Source of the DNA: Aricia agestis
Lineage: Eukaryota; Arthropoda; Insecta; Lepidoptera; Lycaenidae
Direction of reading: 5' to 3'
Length of the DNA: 64,000 bases
Assembly: GCF_905147365.1 (NCBI RefSeq)
Contig: NC_056420.1
Location: forward strand, 12,162,001-12,226,000
How positions within the stretch are numbered: the first letter of the stretch is position 1; every line of letters starts with the position of its first letter. Made by a program: the position numbers and the translations under genes. A model generated the notes under the pieces. It had not been told where the DNA came from, ran no database searches, and worked only from the letters and a program-made list of their open reading frames with translations. This document shows, piece by piece, positions 19,061-29,000 of the stretch.

Positions 19061-22000
19061 AAATTTAGTAGTTAAATAATCCAAAGATTTTTTTAAAGAA
19101 GTACCATTTTCTACGATAAAAAACAACATTCAAACCAAAAACATTCAGTGCGAAAATACATACACTCGTAATCGCTAGCAATAAAAAGGTAAACACTCAA
19201 ATCACGCACCTAATTAGCCGACCCACTTGATTGATTCTAACTCAGCCGAGCGAAATCATTAGAATAATTTCAATGGAATCCCGTACGCCATCAAACGTAG
19301 CGCTCAAAGGAAATAATTAATGCTCCAATCGTCAGTATCATTTATCACGTGTAGTTTGTTTGCACATAAGAACTTTCCATTTGCTTCGTATCATTCAACT
19401 ATAATTGCTATTTCAGCGAACACATCCATCACTACCGCATTAGCTATAATATTATGTGCCGATGTGTCATTTGCATCCAACTATTCATCAACTTCTTATG
19501 GATAATTAGCTAAAGTTTCGGAGAGCCTAGCGGTCAAATTCCTACAATACGAGACCCTAGAATCTGATACAAGATCGTTGGAATTATTGTTGGTGAGATA
19601 TTAATTAAGTTTCGTAGCTCAACTCTATCCAAGAAAACTCAAACATAATAATTATTATCAAAAGCTACATAAATTGTACTCATAGCGGGCACTTAGAATT
19701 TACATTACGAAATATGTGTAGCTAATAAACCTTTCTCAAGAACAATTAAGCAGCCGTATGGATTTAGTAAGGTTTAACAATTTAAAATTAAAACGCTTAA
19801 CGGTATAAACTTTAAAAGTTAAATGAGTTTAACGCTGTTGAAGTTTCTATAGTATTTAATTGCGTCCTAGTTAAACGAGCTAGACTTTGTTTCATCTTAA
19901 CTTTAATGGCTGTTTGTATTTTGGGAATGTGAAGCCTCAAAAATCATTAGTGGATTAAAGAATTAAACTTCCGACTTCCGAGTTAATTCCGAGAACAGAA
20001 AAGACGAATTTAATTTTGGAGTACAAAAGATGCCCAAATTTTGGTCGGTTGGTACCTTTTGCCAACGATTTCTGAATTGCGTAATAAGAACACCATGCAT
20101 GAAATGCAGACATAAAAATGTCTGGAAAGCTCTCTCAAAACTCTGATAACCTTTTTCGTCTAGCTGAAATTTTGGCAACCCTAATCCCGGTTGTAAAGTT
20201 TGAAGCGATTGTTGAGAAATCTTCCAACTCCGAGCAATAACTCGGCGAGTCGGCCGCGCGTGGCGTGACGAAGAGGTCTTTAGGACACGGCACTTGGTTC
20301 AGTAATGTATGGACTGTTTTGGCAAGATGTCTTTCCTGTGCATTTCCTTGAGAAAATTCCGAAAATAACGCCCCATATGAAACGGCTGACTGCCCCTCAT
20401 TTATTACTGCAGCCATTCGGATTTAGTGCTCGACGTTAAATACAGCTTCAGCTGCGCATTCTAAGATATTACCAAAAGCAGACAAGTAAATTCACTTGTA
20501 ATCTCCTATTAACCCGAACGTATTGATGTGTGATTTGTGACGGTCTAAAACCAGTTAGGTACTACATCGAGTATCAAAATTTAAAAAAGAAACAGAACAC
20601 AATAAAAAATATTCTGACTCCTTTCGTAGGTTGGACCATGCTTCACAAATCTACAGAATTATAATGAAACAAAATATGAAACAGCATAATACTATTTTAG
20701 TTGCACAGTGAAAAAAAAGTATTTTTTGTCGGAATAGTATGGGCTGCAGACTTTTATCCCATTAACAAAGTAGTAACATAAATTGTAATTCAAGCGAGTA
20801 GTTGAAACTGATTCTATCAGCTAATTAACAATTAATTCTCGTTTGCTAAGTGTTCCCAAATTTAGATGTCACATTTTAATACCACCACAGCCTCCAATAA
20901 ATTTCGTTAGTGTGTTGGTTGGAACGCTGCCCGAAGATCGTGTTTGCAAAGGAGCTGTTTTCTCGTAAGTCAAATTTTAATACTGCCAGAACAGCCCCAC
21001 TAGAACGAAACTATCTACATATTTTGTAGCAACTGTTCGGAGAATCGATAACTTCGTTTATGCAATGAACTCGGTTTAAAGCTGATTTTTATTCAAGTGG
21101 GAAATTGGTTTGGAAACAGGAGGACTTGAATTAGAAATATAAAAGTTTTTGAATAAAACGTTTATTATTTGGTTGTTTCTTTTTCTGAATTAACATGCTA
21201 CGCTAAAATCGTGTTTATGTCAATCATTTTGTATCTACAAATAAGCACTTTCTTAGTAATATTATTATTCAAAACTTTTAATTTTTACAAAATCTTGATT
21301 AATTTAAATAATTAATAATTTAGTTTATTTAAATTTTTGTTTAATAACAACTGCCGTCCTTTTACCCCCAGCTGCTTGATACACTGAGATCTGAGTAGCT
21401 CTCAATATTATCATGTTACACTATCATGATATACACTATCATAAGACGTTAATTAAAGTCACTAGAGTCTAGACGAATAATCTAATAGAGCCTTCTTAGA
21501 ACACTATTCGTAATGGACGCTGGACGCTTTTAGACTTATTCTGTCCTCTGCAAACAGCTGCTTCTCATAGGTCTTATTAGTGAAAAAACATTACTTATGG
21601 TAATCCTACACCACTAACCCTAGACTTCGTAGTGGGCTATCACTTAACAGTTATCACCATTAAAGTATGTGGGTAAGAAGTAAGGACTAAGGACATCGCA
21701 ATCATGAACATAAAAATTGTATGGTGTACAACGAACATAATTGAGCATACATTCTGTTAATGATAGAAATGAAATAGAATATTGTGATATAGAAAGTTAA
21801 GTCGTACATTGTCCTCACTATGCCCTTTTGTCTTCAATTTTCGTCATCTTCTTACATTTAACTTTCGTTTTGGTGCATTCAATAATTGAATGCGTTAACG
21901 AACGTAACGCCAAATGTCATTTTTAATAAAAAGGGAAAGTTTTGGATACGGTCAGAGGGCATGCGTCGCGGACATGCCTGTATAATTATACATATTATAG

Positions 22001-22440
22001 TCAAAGAATTCTATATTGCAGTACGTCAATACTCAAATTCCTTTACTGTTTCGTAAAACGAGTCTTCCATTAAAATTAATTTTCATCCAAAAATTATGTC
22101 ACAAGATTACCAAAAATATGCCAAAATTAGAGATCAAAACGATTCTTGGAAGCATCAAAAGATCCCCATGGCAGCAAGTTAATAACTTTTTGGGGATTTA
22201 AGGAAATTTAACAAAGCTTGGTAATTAAGAATTCCAACCTACCTTATAATTAGGCAAAATGGAGGCGGCACTCGCTCGCTATTTCATTAAAAATTTATTT
22301 ACAATTTGATTATGTATTTTTGATAATTATACAAAGTTATTACGATTAAAAAGGATTGATTTATCATGATTATTAATTATACTCGTCGGTTTGAGCTACC
22401 GTAAATTAAAGTTTTTTCTGTGTAACAAAATATGTGTGTT
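19061..22440. other. Low-repeat region, possibly host unique sequence
   Basis: Over 3.3 kb no dispersed family seen elsewhere in the window is recognised apart from simple AT runs. No long frame is present. It may be host intron or intergenic DNA. One candidate coding stretch is listed separately at 20135-20416. Confidence 0.45.
20135..20416 (-). CDS. Unidentified open frame, candidate host exon
   Basis: A 93-codon ATG-started frame with unusually even amino acid use for this AT-rich window (it includes TVHTLLNQVPCPKDLFVTP and ADSPSYCSELEDF). I recognise no domain, signal peptide or membrane segment. No good splice donor (GTAAGT or GTGAGT type) follows it on the minus strand. An overlapping minus frame at 19963-20178 follows in a different phase. 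It could be a first coding exon, a decayed retrocopy or chance. Confidence 0.2.
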   Translation of the reverse strand: MAAVINEGQSAVSYGALFSEFSQGNAQERHLAKTVHTLLNQVPCPKDLFVTPRAADSPSYCSELEDFSTIASNFTTGIRVAKISARRKRLSEF

Positions 22441-22542
22441 TTAAGGAGTAAGCACACTGAGACGGGCCGTGCCGGGGCTCAGCGTGCCGGAGCTCATCGC
22501 AAAAATCCGTCTCCATACAATTTGTATGGAAGCGGATGCGTG
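22441..22542. mobile_element. Palindromic element, left half (split by the provirus)
   Basis: Text such as GAGTAAGCACACTGAGACGG, 'ccggggctcagcgtgccgg' and the inner palindrome CCATACAATTTGTATGG is mirrored by 29419-29520. The two halves form one hairpin-type element that was the insertion target. CGTG (22539-22542) is the left target duplication. Confidence 0.8.
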
Positions 22543-22933
22543 AGTCAAAATACTTGAAACTTATAGTTTCTTAAAAAAAAACTTTATTAAAACAAATACA
22601 AAGGATTACAGTAACTACAAGGTTATATATAAAACTAAAGTCTTAACTAAGGTGAAGCTACAGTATGAATCCCCGTTCTGCCGCTTGTTGGCCTTTATAT
22701 AGCAGGTGGCGCGGTAGTGGTGGTTTCCATGAAGTAGCATTTCAATGGTCCTTTGTTCTTGCTTCCAACAATAATGTTTACTCTGGCTTATTGTTTATCA
22801 GCAGCGCTCGGTTTACCGTCCAAGGTGTCATCATCGACGTTTCCGGATGGTCTTCATATACTTTAGTATTTGGATTAATATTTGTATTAATTTCCTTTTT
22901 AAAACTAACTGTGAGGTTCCGGGTGGCGTTACT
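22543..22933 (-). repeat. Errantivirus 3' LTR
   Basis: On its own strand it begins AGTAACGCC and ends TTTTGACT (AGT...ACT termini). It holds a TATATAAA box (22694-22701) and AATAAA (22583-22588). The last 156 bases of env lie inside it. Confidence 0.95.
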
Positions 22934-24415
22934 CTCCCCCCCTAAATTTGAAGTCCGGGATTTCCAAATTCCGGATCTGAGGAATTTAAGCAGAATTATT
23001 AATATTATAATTATGGTTAAGGTTGTTACCCAACTGTACTGGATTATTTGATGCTGCTGGTTGAAGTCGAATGCTTCCAGATTCTTCAACTGTTTTAGCC
23101 TGTTTTCAACCTTTTTAGGATCGTAAGTAAGTTCGATCTCCGTTGCTGTTTCGATTACGGGGATCTCGATGTTTGCAATAATAATTTTGTCGCTGGACTC
23201 CTTTGTTTGCAGCATTTTCAAGCCTGAAACATTCAATTTGCAATTCTCGCCATAGAGTATATTGGAACCTTTCAACCATGTTATCTCTTTATGGTTATTA
23301 CAGTCGATGCTGACTTCCGTTGTTTTATTAAAATACATGTAGATACTCTTGGGTGATATTTCGGTGATTTCCTGTATGGGACACCTTACATGGACAGTTT
23401 TACATTTATTACTTTCTTTTCGGTATATTATCTCCGTTTCGCACGAATCCACCTGTACTAATTTTCCTTTACATATTAAGTTATCTAATTCGATGCAATC
23501 TTCGGTTTCATACATTTCTTCATTGTCGTATGCCAATGTTACTTTTTGTATTATAGGATAGGTACAGGAAGGATTGGATTGGATTATAGGTACAATTTTC
23601 CGAGTACTATAATATTTCTCTTTAACTAAAGGTATCCTTATTATAAAATATGCTGTCTGATCGATAATTCTACATGCTACTTCTATGAAGGTCTCTATAT
23701 CATTTAAATTTTTAGATATCATTAATTCTTTAGGAATATTATTTAAAGTTTCTTCTAAAATGTGTGATTGTAATATTTCATAATGAAACATATTATGTTC
23801 AGCAAACGTAATTGCCGTAGATAGTCTTTCTGCTATATCTTGTAAAGTTTGAGCTTGCAGTAATAATGATAGAGCTACCTTCTGTTGACTCTTGCTATTT
23901 AAAACAGTTCTAAATTGCTCATTTATTTCAACTTGAATTTTAGTTATATTACTAATTTGTTTATTATATTCCTCTAACGTATCATCTGTTACAGATATTT
24001 GCTTATTATATGCAACTCTTAAAGTTTCTAAATCTTTTTGAATTTTATTCAAATCATCCTGGTCTAAGTTTCCAGTGATAGCTTTAATAATAGATCCTAA
24101 CCCATTAATTAATCCTCTTTTAACTCTACTTTGTATATTTAAATGTTTACAAATTTCTTCTACATGCTCTAATATTATTTCAATACGTTGGTAAATATGT
24201 TTATAATCTTCAATCTTAGATCTCGTTACAGCGTATGTTACAGAACTACGAATGCTCTCTAAACTATCTTTTATAGGCTTTATTTCTAACTTATGGATAA
24301 TTGTCCACTGTCCTTCTATTATACGGGATGGTTTTGAGTCTACTAAAATTACATTTTCGTCTGGCGTTAATTTCCTGAACTTGTAGCCAGTGATGACGAC
24401 GATTCTGAAACAATT
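22778..24415 (-). CDS. env: Envelope fusion glycoprotein (errantivirus Env, F-like)
   Basis: The open frame runs from 24415 (after a TGA) to a stop at 22778, about 545 codons. It has no ATG before 24052, so its start is probably supplied by splicing from the leader. A furin-type site RVKR (24116-24127) is followed by a glycine-rich, hydrophobic fusion-peptide-like segment, in the arrangement of gypsy Env and baculovirus F proteins. Many cysteines and several N-glycosylation sites (NKT, NVS, NAT) follow. One membrane span lies at about 22979-23032 (TIIIILIILLKFL), with a cytoplasmic tail partly encoded in the 3' LTR. The product would be a cleaved class-I-like fusion protein of the particle surface. 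Whether it is functional is not shown by sequence. Confidence 0.9.
   Translation of the reverse strand, partial: NCFRIVVITGYKFRKLTPDENVILVDSKPSRIIEGQWTIIHKLEIKPIKDSLESIRSSVTYAVTRSKIEDYKHIYQRIEIILEHVEEICKHLNIQSRVKRGLINGLGSIIKAITGNLDQDDLNKIQKDLETLRVAYNKQISVTDDTLEEYNKQISNITKIQVEINEQFRTVLNSKSQQKVALSLLLQAQTLQDIAERLSTAITFAEHNMFHYEILQSHILEETLNNIPKELMISKNLNDIETFIEVACRIIDQTAYFIIRIPLVKEKYYSTRKIVPIIQSNPSCTYPIIQKVTLAYDNEEMYETEDCIELDNLICKGKLVQVDSCETEIIYRKESNKCKTVHVRCPIQEITEISPKSIYMYFNKTTEVSIDCNNHKEITWLKGSNILYGENCKLNVSGLKMLQTKESSDKIIIANIEIPVIETATEIELTYDPKKVENRLKQLKNLEAFDFNQQHQIIQYSWVTTLTIIIILIILLKFLRSGIWKSRTSNLGGESNATRNLTVSFKKEINTNINPNTKVYEDHPETSMMTPWTVNRALLINNKPE
22934..22943 (-). promoter_or_regulatory. 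Errantivirus polypurine tract
   Basis: AGGGGGGGAG on the minus strand abuts the AGTAAC start of the 3' LTR. It would prime plus-strand DNA synthesis. Confidence 0.85.
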
Positions 24416-27400
24416 TCAAGTTCTTCCAAATGATATGTCCTACCATTATTTAACGTGTATTTATTATTAGGTTCTACGCTTACAATTGTGTATGGACCCA
24501 AAAATCTCGACTTCGTCTTATGACGGTCCGCCATACTATTCTTTAAATATGCAACGTCACCTACTTTGTAAGTCTTAACGTTTTTAATACCTTTATTTAT
24601 TCTATTGTTTCTACTTTCTTTTTGCTTAGTTAACAATTCCTTTACATTTTTATTTAAATTTTTACAAAATTCTTTCTGCTGGGCAGTGTACCTTTGTATA
24701 ACTACTTTCATGTTTTCAAAACTTCGCAATCTAGGCTTTCTACCAAAATGCACTTCAAATGGGGACATATTAATTGCACTATGTGTAGTATTATTATAGG
24801 CATGTGTAATATAATTAATTTTTTGAGTATTATCTAAATCAGAATCTTTTTGTAATCTAAATAATTCCTGAATAGTATTATGAAGTCTCTCTACATCCGA
24901 ATTTGATTTATGGTGTTGTGGTGATGTAGTATGATCTTGTATGCTATAAGTTAAAAATAATTCTTTAATTATCTCACTACAAAAGGACTGCTCTCCATCG
25001 TGAACAATTTTCTTCGGTGCTCCTATCATCGCAAAAATTTCCGCTAACGTATCGTAAACTCTACTTTTCTCTACAGGTTTTATAATAGCAAATTTCGAAA
25101 ACTTATCTATTACGGTTAGATACCAATTTCTTTCTAATGACATAAAATCGGTGTGCCAGATTTCCATAGGCTCATTAGGAGTTTCTGTTTCTAAGGATAA
25201 AGTTACATTAGGATGTCTATTATATTTTTCTGTTTTACAAAGTTCACAATTATTCACATATTTCTTAATTAATTTTCTCATTTTTTCAAAATAATACTTT
25301 TCCCTCATTTGTTTATACATACTTTCTATACCTGTGTGCCTATTATCTACTAAATGATGTTCCTTAATTAATTTTAACTGTTCCTCCCTACTATCTACTT
25401 CTATTAATGTTTTCGTATACCTAACTGGCTTAAACTTCGAATGATCAAACTCTTTCCTATAAACTTCGGAAACTTTATAATATAATTCATCGTTAGGGAT
25501 GATAAATGCATAATTACCGGTGGATAAATATTCTAACATATATTCTTTTATTTTATCGTACATATTACTATCTGGTGATATATAAAAATATAACATACCA
25601 TTTTCCCTTTTTGCTTCACTATACGGGGCTAATTCAAACACTACACGTCTTAACCGTTTGGATGGATAACTATGAATAGAAGGTATGCCGGAATCGTTTC
25701 CGTCCTGACATGAATGCACTGTGTTTATTGAAGACTCGTTGCTTTGGTTTACTAATGACGCATTGTCTTTGTTCGCTAACTCGCTATCGGACATCCAAGA
25801 ATTTATGTTTGAGTTTAAAGGGGTATTGTTTAAAGAAGGATGTGTACTACATTGGGCTTTAATAGACTCATTGTCTGATGTGTGGAATAGTTTGATTCTA
25901 CTAAGTGCATCGGCTACATGATTTTCCTTACCTTTCACGTGCTCTATACTATAGTCATAATCTTGAAGTTTTAGTTTCCATCTTGTAAGACGTTGATTCG
26001 GCTCTTTTAATTTAGACAACCAAATTAATGCTTTGTGATCTGTTCTTAAAATGAACTTTCTTCCGTAAATATAAGGTCGAAATTGTGTTACTGCATATAA
26101 AATTCCTAATAATTCTTTTTCCGTCGTATTATATTTTTGCTCTGTATTACTTAAAGTTCTAGAAGCATAAGATATTGGATGACTATCCTGACTTAAAACA
26201 GCACCTAACGCAATATCAGAAGCGTCGGTGGTAATTACAAATGTTTTATTAAAATCTGGAAAAGCTAATATTGGGGCATTCATTAATAAATGTTTACATG
26301 CTTCGAATGATTCAATATATTTTTTATTCCTTATATCTATCGTCGCGTTTTTCTTTGTAGCCTCTGTTAATGGTTTCACAATTTTACTAAGGTTGGGGAC
26401 GAATTTTCTATAATAACCAATTAGTCCTAAAAATCCTCTTACTTCTTTTAACGTTTTTGGAATGGGAAATTTCTTTATGGCCTCTAATTTGGTTTGGTTT
26501 GGTTTTAACCCATCTTTATTTAATATATGTCCTAAAAATTCAATTTCTTCTGCCATAAATACACATTTATTTTTATTTAATTTTAAATTGGCTCTACGCA
26601 AGGCTTCGAAAACTTGCTGTAGACGATTAATATGTTCTTGTTTTGTTTTTGCATATATAATTATGTCATCTAAATAAACTAAACATATACCACGCGCTAT
26701 CTCGGTTTTTAGTATGTTATTCATCATACGTTGAAATGTCGCGGGAGCGTTCTTTAAACCAAATGGCATTCTAAGAAATTCATAATGACCGTTAGGGGTA
26801 CTAAATGCCGTTTTTTCTATACAATCGTCACCCATAAGATTTTGGTGGTATCCAGATGTTAAATCTAACGTACTAAAATATTCATTACCTTGTAATTTTG
26901 AAAATAACTCTTCAATATTTGGCAGTGGGAATTTATCTGATTTTGTAATTTCATTTAACCGTCTATAGTCTATAACCATTCTATATTTCTTAATTCCTGA
27001 CTGATCCATCTTTTTCGGTACTATATGAACTGGAGAAGACCACGGGGACTCCGAGGGTCTAATTATTTTTTCTTTTAATAATTTATCTATTTGTTTATTT
27101 ACCTCCTCTTGTTGTATTTGGGGTAACCTGAAGGGTCTCTGATAAATGGGCTCATCATTAATTAAATTTATTTTATGTTTAATAGTGGTAGTCGCGCTAT
27201 TTGTCACGTCTTCTGTAAAAAGGTCCTGATATGTTTCGCAAAGGTCTTTTACATTTAATAAAGCTTCGTCTTCGTTAGTCATGTGATAAATTAATATTTC
27301 TTGGTCGGGCAAAATTAATTTTCTTTCTTTTAAATCTATTTTCGCACTAATTTGTTCTATCATGTCCGTTCCCATTAATATATCATATTTTTTACTGAAG

Positions 27401-27726
27401 TTAAATATATAAAATTTCATTGGATCTGAACCCTGTCCAAAATATTTATTCCAATAAGGTGTTTCTATCAATCCATTGTGGTGTGTTATGCCGTGTGACG
27501 TTCGTACTGAGAACTTCTCGGGCCTAAAGTACTCTGGAAAATATTGAGATGCTTTTTGCGTTATAAACGATCTTTGGCTACCGGTGTCGACTAAAATTTT
27601 TAATTTGGGGCTATCTATCTCGAAATATGGTAAATACGATTTTACAAAGTTAAATTCTATGATTCTTTTTCTGGGTCTTGAGGATTTTGAAAATTTTGGA
27701 TGTTTTCCTCTGATTCTAAAAATTGA
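24367..27726 (-). CDS. pol: Pol polyprotein (protease, reverse transcriptase, RNase H, integrase)
   Basis: The frame is open from 27726 and overlaps the end of gag by 70 bases in the -1 register, so it is made by frameshifting and has no ATG of its own. Counting from the codon at 27471, the order is: protease with LVDTGS upstream (27580-27594); reverse transcriptase with YLDD at about 266-269; RNase H with TTDAS (about 415), RTDHK (about 477) and HVADALSR (about 518). Integrase follows, with a zinc finger (H706, H712, C742, C745) and D775, D825, E861, a DD35E spacing. Length and order match gypsy-group Pol. No stop interrupts it. It copies and integrates the element. Confidence 0.95.
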   Translation of the reverse strand, partial: SIFRIRGKHPKFSKSSRPRKRIIEFNFVKSYLPYFEIDSPKLKILVDTGSQRSFITQKASQYFPEYFRPEKFSVRTSHGITHHNGLIETPYWNKYFGQGSDPMKFYIFNFSKKYDILMGTDMIEQISAKIDLKERKLILPDQEILIYHMTNEDEALLNVKDLCETYQDLFTEDVTNSATTTIKHKINLINDEPIYQRPFRLPQIQQEEVNKQIDKLLKEKIIRPSESPWSSPVHIVPKKMDQSGIKKYRMVIDYRRLNEITKSDKFPLPNIEELFSKLQGNEYFSTLDLTSGYHQNLMGDDCIEKTAFSTPNGHYEFLRMPFGLKNAPATFQRMMNNILKTEIARGICLVYLDDIIIYAKTKQEHINRLQQVFEALRRANLKLNKNKCVFMAEEIEFLGHILNKDGLKPNQTKLEAIKKFPIPKTLKEVRGFLGLIGYYRKFVPNLSKIVKPLTEATKKNATIDIRNKKYIESFEACKHLLMNAPILAFPDFNKTFVITTDASDIALGAVLSQDSHPISYASRTLSNTEQKYNTTEKELLGILYAVTQFRPYIYGRKFILRTDHKALIWLSKLKEPNQRLTRWKLKLQDYDYSIEHVKGKENHVADALSRIKLFHTSDNESIKAQCSTHPSLNNTPLNSNINSWMSDSELANKDNASLVNQSNESSINTVHSCQDGNDSGIPSIHSYPSKRLRRVVFELAPYSEAKRENGMLYFYISPDSNMYDKIKEYMLEYLSTGNYAFIIPNDELYYKVSEVYRKEFDHSKFKPVRYTKTLIEVDSREEQLKLIKEHHLVDNRHTGIESMYKQMREKYYFEKMRKLIKKYVNNCELCKTEKYNRHPNVTLSLETETPNEPMEIWHTDFMSLERNWYLTVIDKFSKFAIIKPVEKSRVYDTLAEIFAMIGAPKKIVHDGEQSFCSEIIKELFLTYSIQDHTTSPQHHKSNSDVERLHNTIQELFRLQKDSDLDNTQKINYITHAYNNTTHSAINMSPFEVHFGRKPRLRSFENMKVVIQRYTAQQKEFCKNLNKNVKELLTKQKESRNNRINKGIKNVKTYKVGDVAYLKNSMADRHKTKSRFLGPYTIVSVEPNNKYTLNNGRTYHLEELEIVSESSSSLATSSGN
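24405..24415 (-). promoter_or_regulatory. Candidate env splice acceptor
   Basis: TTGTTTCAG on the minus strand ends at 24405, inside the last codons of pol and at the start of the open env frame. The exon would begin at 24404 with the third base of an env codon, so it needs a donor in phase 2; see 28866-28900. Confidence 0.65.
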
Positions 27727-28685
27727 TCATGACAGTATTCGTCATATTCATGGGGGTATTCAAAATATGGATCCTGATTCGATTCAGTATCCTCTGGATG
27801 GTGGAATACTTCCTCAGCTACCATGTTTCTACCTAGGGGAATTTGTCCGGGTCGAATATTCGCGGTACGCATTGACACGTCCTCTGTTGTATTCATGTTA
27901 CGTCTTTGTACATTTCTAATCTGGTTATTGTTCTTAAAATATTCATGTTGAGGTTTGGAAAACACATTATTTGGGTTAGCCTGCCACGGGCGTTGATTAT
28001 TAAATTGATTCGATGGTCTTGGTAAATGCTGATTTAACGATCTAGGCGTCGGCGGGTAGGTATGTTTCGAGTGTTGTGGGTAATTAGGTGTGTAAGTATG
28101 TTTAATTGGGTTAATAATCTTTGGGGTTGGTAAAATATTCGAAAACTTCTGCTTGATATTATCAAATCTACCTTCGGCTTCTAATTGCAAAATCTTTGAT
28201 ATCGTTTCATTAAAACCACAGTTTGATACGTAAATTTGATCATGATATGGCAAACTATTTCTTAAAACATTCTGAGCAACATTAATGTATGGCTGCATTA
28301 TCGCTTCTATAACTACCTCATTATCATAATGATCTCCTAATTTACTTTTTATGAAAAATAATTTCTGCTTGATTTCGAAAATAAAGTCCTTAAAATTACC
28401 TTTTCTTTTTAAATTTGTTAACTCTATTAATAACGTATTAAATTCTCTATTATCACCACATTCATTCTTCAAAGTTTTTTCAATATTACTCCAACTAAAG
28501 GAGTGATTAACCATAGATAATATTAGGGATGCTCTACCCTCTATTTTACCTAGGAGCAACATCACGTTCTCCGGTTTATCGCCAACATGGTCAATCCATT
28601 TCTTGGCCGTGTTCAAAAATATATACAGAGTGGATGCGTCGCCGTCGTAGGCGGGGACGAAGTTTAACAAAGTTTTTGGATCCAT
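27657..28685 (-). CDS. gag: Gag structural polyprotein
   Basis: A 342-residue ATG-started frame (MDPKTLLNF) in the gag position, between the leader and pol. The N-terminal two thirds are an alpha-rich capsid-like region (e.g. LLIELTNLKRKGNFKDF). The C-terminal third is asparagine, proline and arginine rich (QIRNVQRRNMNTTEDV), followed by an acidic tail. No CCHC zinc knuckle is present. Some errantiviruses lack it, and the basic stretch may bind RNA instead (inference). It would assemble the particle. Its stop at 27657-27659 is bypassed by -1 frameshifting to make Gag-Pol. Confidence 0.92.
   Translation of the reverse strand: MDPKTLLNFVPAYDGDASTLYIFLNTAKKWIDHVGDKPENVMLLLGKIEGRASLILSMVNHSFSWSNIEKTLKNECGDNREFNTLLIELTNLKRKGNFKDFIFEIKQKLFFIKSKLGDHYDNEVVIEAIMQPYINVAQNVLRNSLPYHDQIYVSNCGFNETISKILQLEAEGRFDNIKQKFSNILPTPKIINPIKHTYTPNYPQHSKHTYPPTPRSLNQHLPRPSNQFNNQRPWQANPNNVFSKPQHEYFKNNNQIRNVQRRNMNTTEDVSMRTANIRPGQIPLGRNMVAEEVFHHPEDTESNQDPYFEYPHEYDEYCHDQFLESEENIQNFQNPQDPEKES
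27690..27696 (-). promoter_or_regulatory. -1 frameshift heptamer A AAT TTT
   Basis: In the gag register the codons are CAA|AAT|TTT, giving A AAT TTT, which fits the X XXY YYZ rule. It lies in the 70-base gag/pol overlap, and a slip of one base back enters pol. A downstream stimulatory structure was not assessed. Confidence 0.75.
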
Positions 28686-28982
28686 TTTTAGATAACTAAA
28701 TGGGATCTATAAAAATAGTTGGACAAAATCTATTTGTCGAACTTGAAATACTCTACGCTTATAGAAGGAGAGTGGATTCACACTATATCTCCTAACCTAG
28801 TTTACACAGTTAAAGGATGTTAGTACAAATTTGGAATTAGTAGCAAGGATAATACTTTTACTCACATTGGCAGCAAGCACAGCAACCTCGCAGTTTGCAT
28901 GTTCTTCGTATTTGACAAATTTGTTTGTTTGTGGTACCTCAGCACAAGGTCTTAAAAGACTCCGTATACTTTACGTCGCTGG
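28686..28982 (-). other. Errantivirus 5' leader
   Basis: About 300 bases between primer site and gag ATG, with no long frame on the minus strand. It contains the candidate env leader exon (28866-28900) and splice donor. The signal-peptide-like frame on the plus strand here starts at TTG and is judged a coincidence. Confidence 0.75.
28860..28900 (-). promoter_or_regulatory. Candidate env leader exon end and GTGAGT splice donor
   Basis: A minus-strand ATG at 28898-28900 opens a short frame of 11 codons plus two bases, rich in leucine. It ends at 28866, directly before the donor GTGAGT (28860-28865). Phase 2 of this donor matches the phase needed by the acceptor ending at 24405. The predicted intron is 4461 nt and removes gag and pol. 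A spliced env message is known for gypsy-type errantiviruses; the sites here are my inference. Confidence 0.6.
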
Positions 28983-29000
28983 GCCCCACGTTGGGCGCCA
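28983..29000 (-). promoter_or_regulatory. Primer-binding site, tRNA-Lys
   Basis: The minus strand reads TGGCGCCCAACGTGGGGC, 18 bases complementary to the 3' end of the animal tRNA-Lys(CUU) type including CCA. Its first base overlaps the LTR end by one position. Confidence 0.9.

Noticed and set aside
22665..23051. Plus-strand open frames in both LTR copies (22665-23051 and 29122-29559)
   Set aside because: Identical at both ends because they are antisense to the LTRs and the env tail; no domain.
24605..24799. Plus-strand open frames inside pol and env (e.g. 24605, 25721, 26228, 26462)
   Set aside because: All are antisense to intact minus-strand viral genes.
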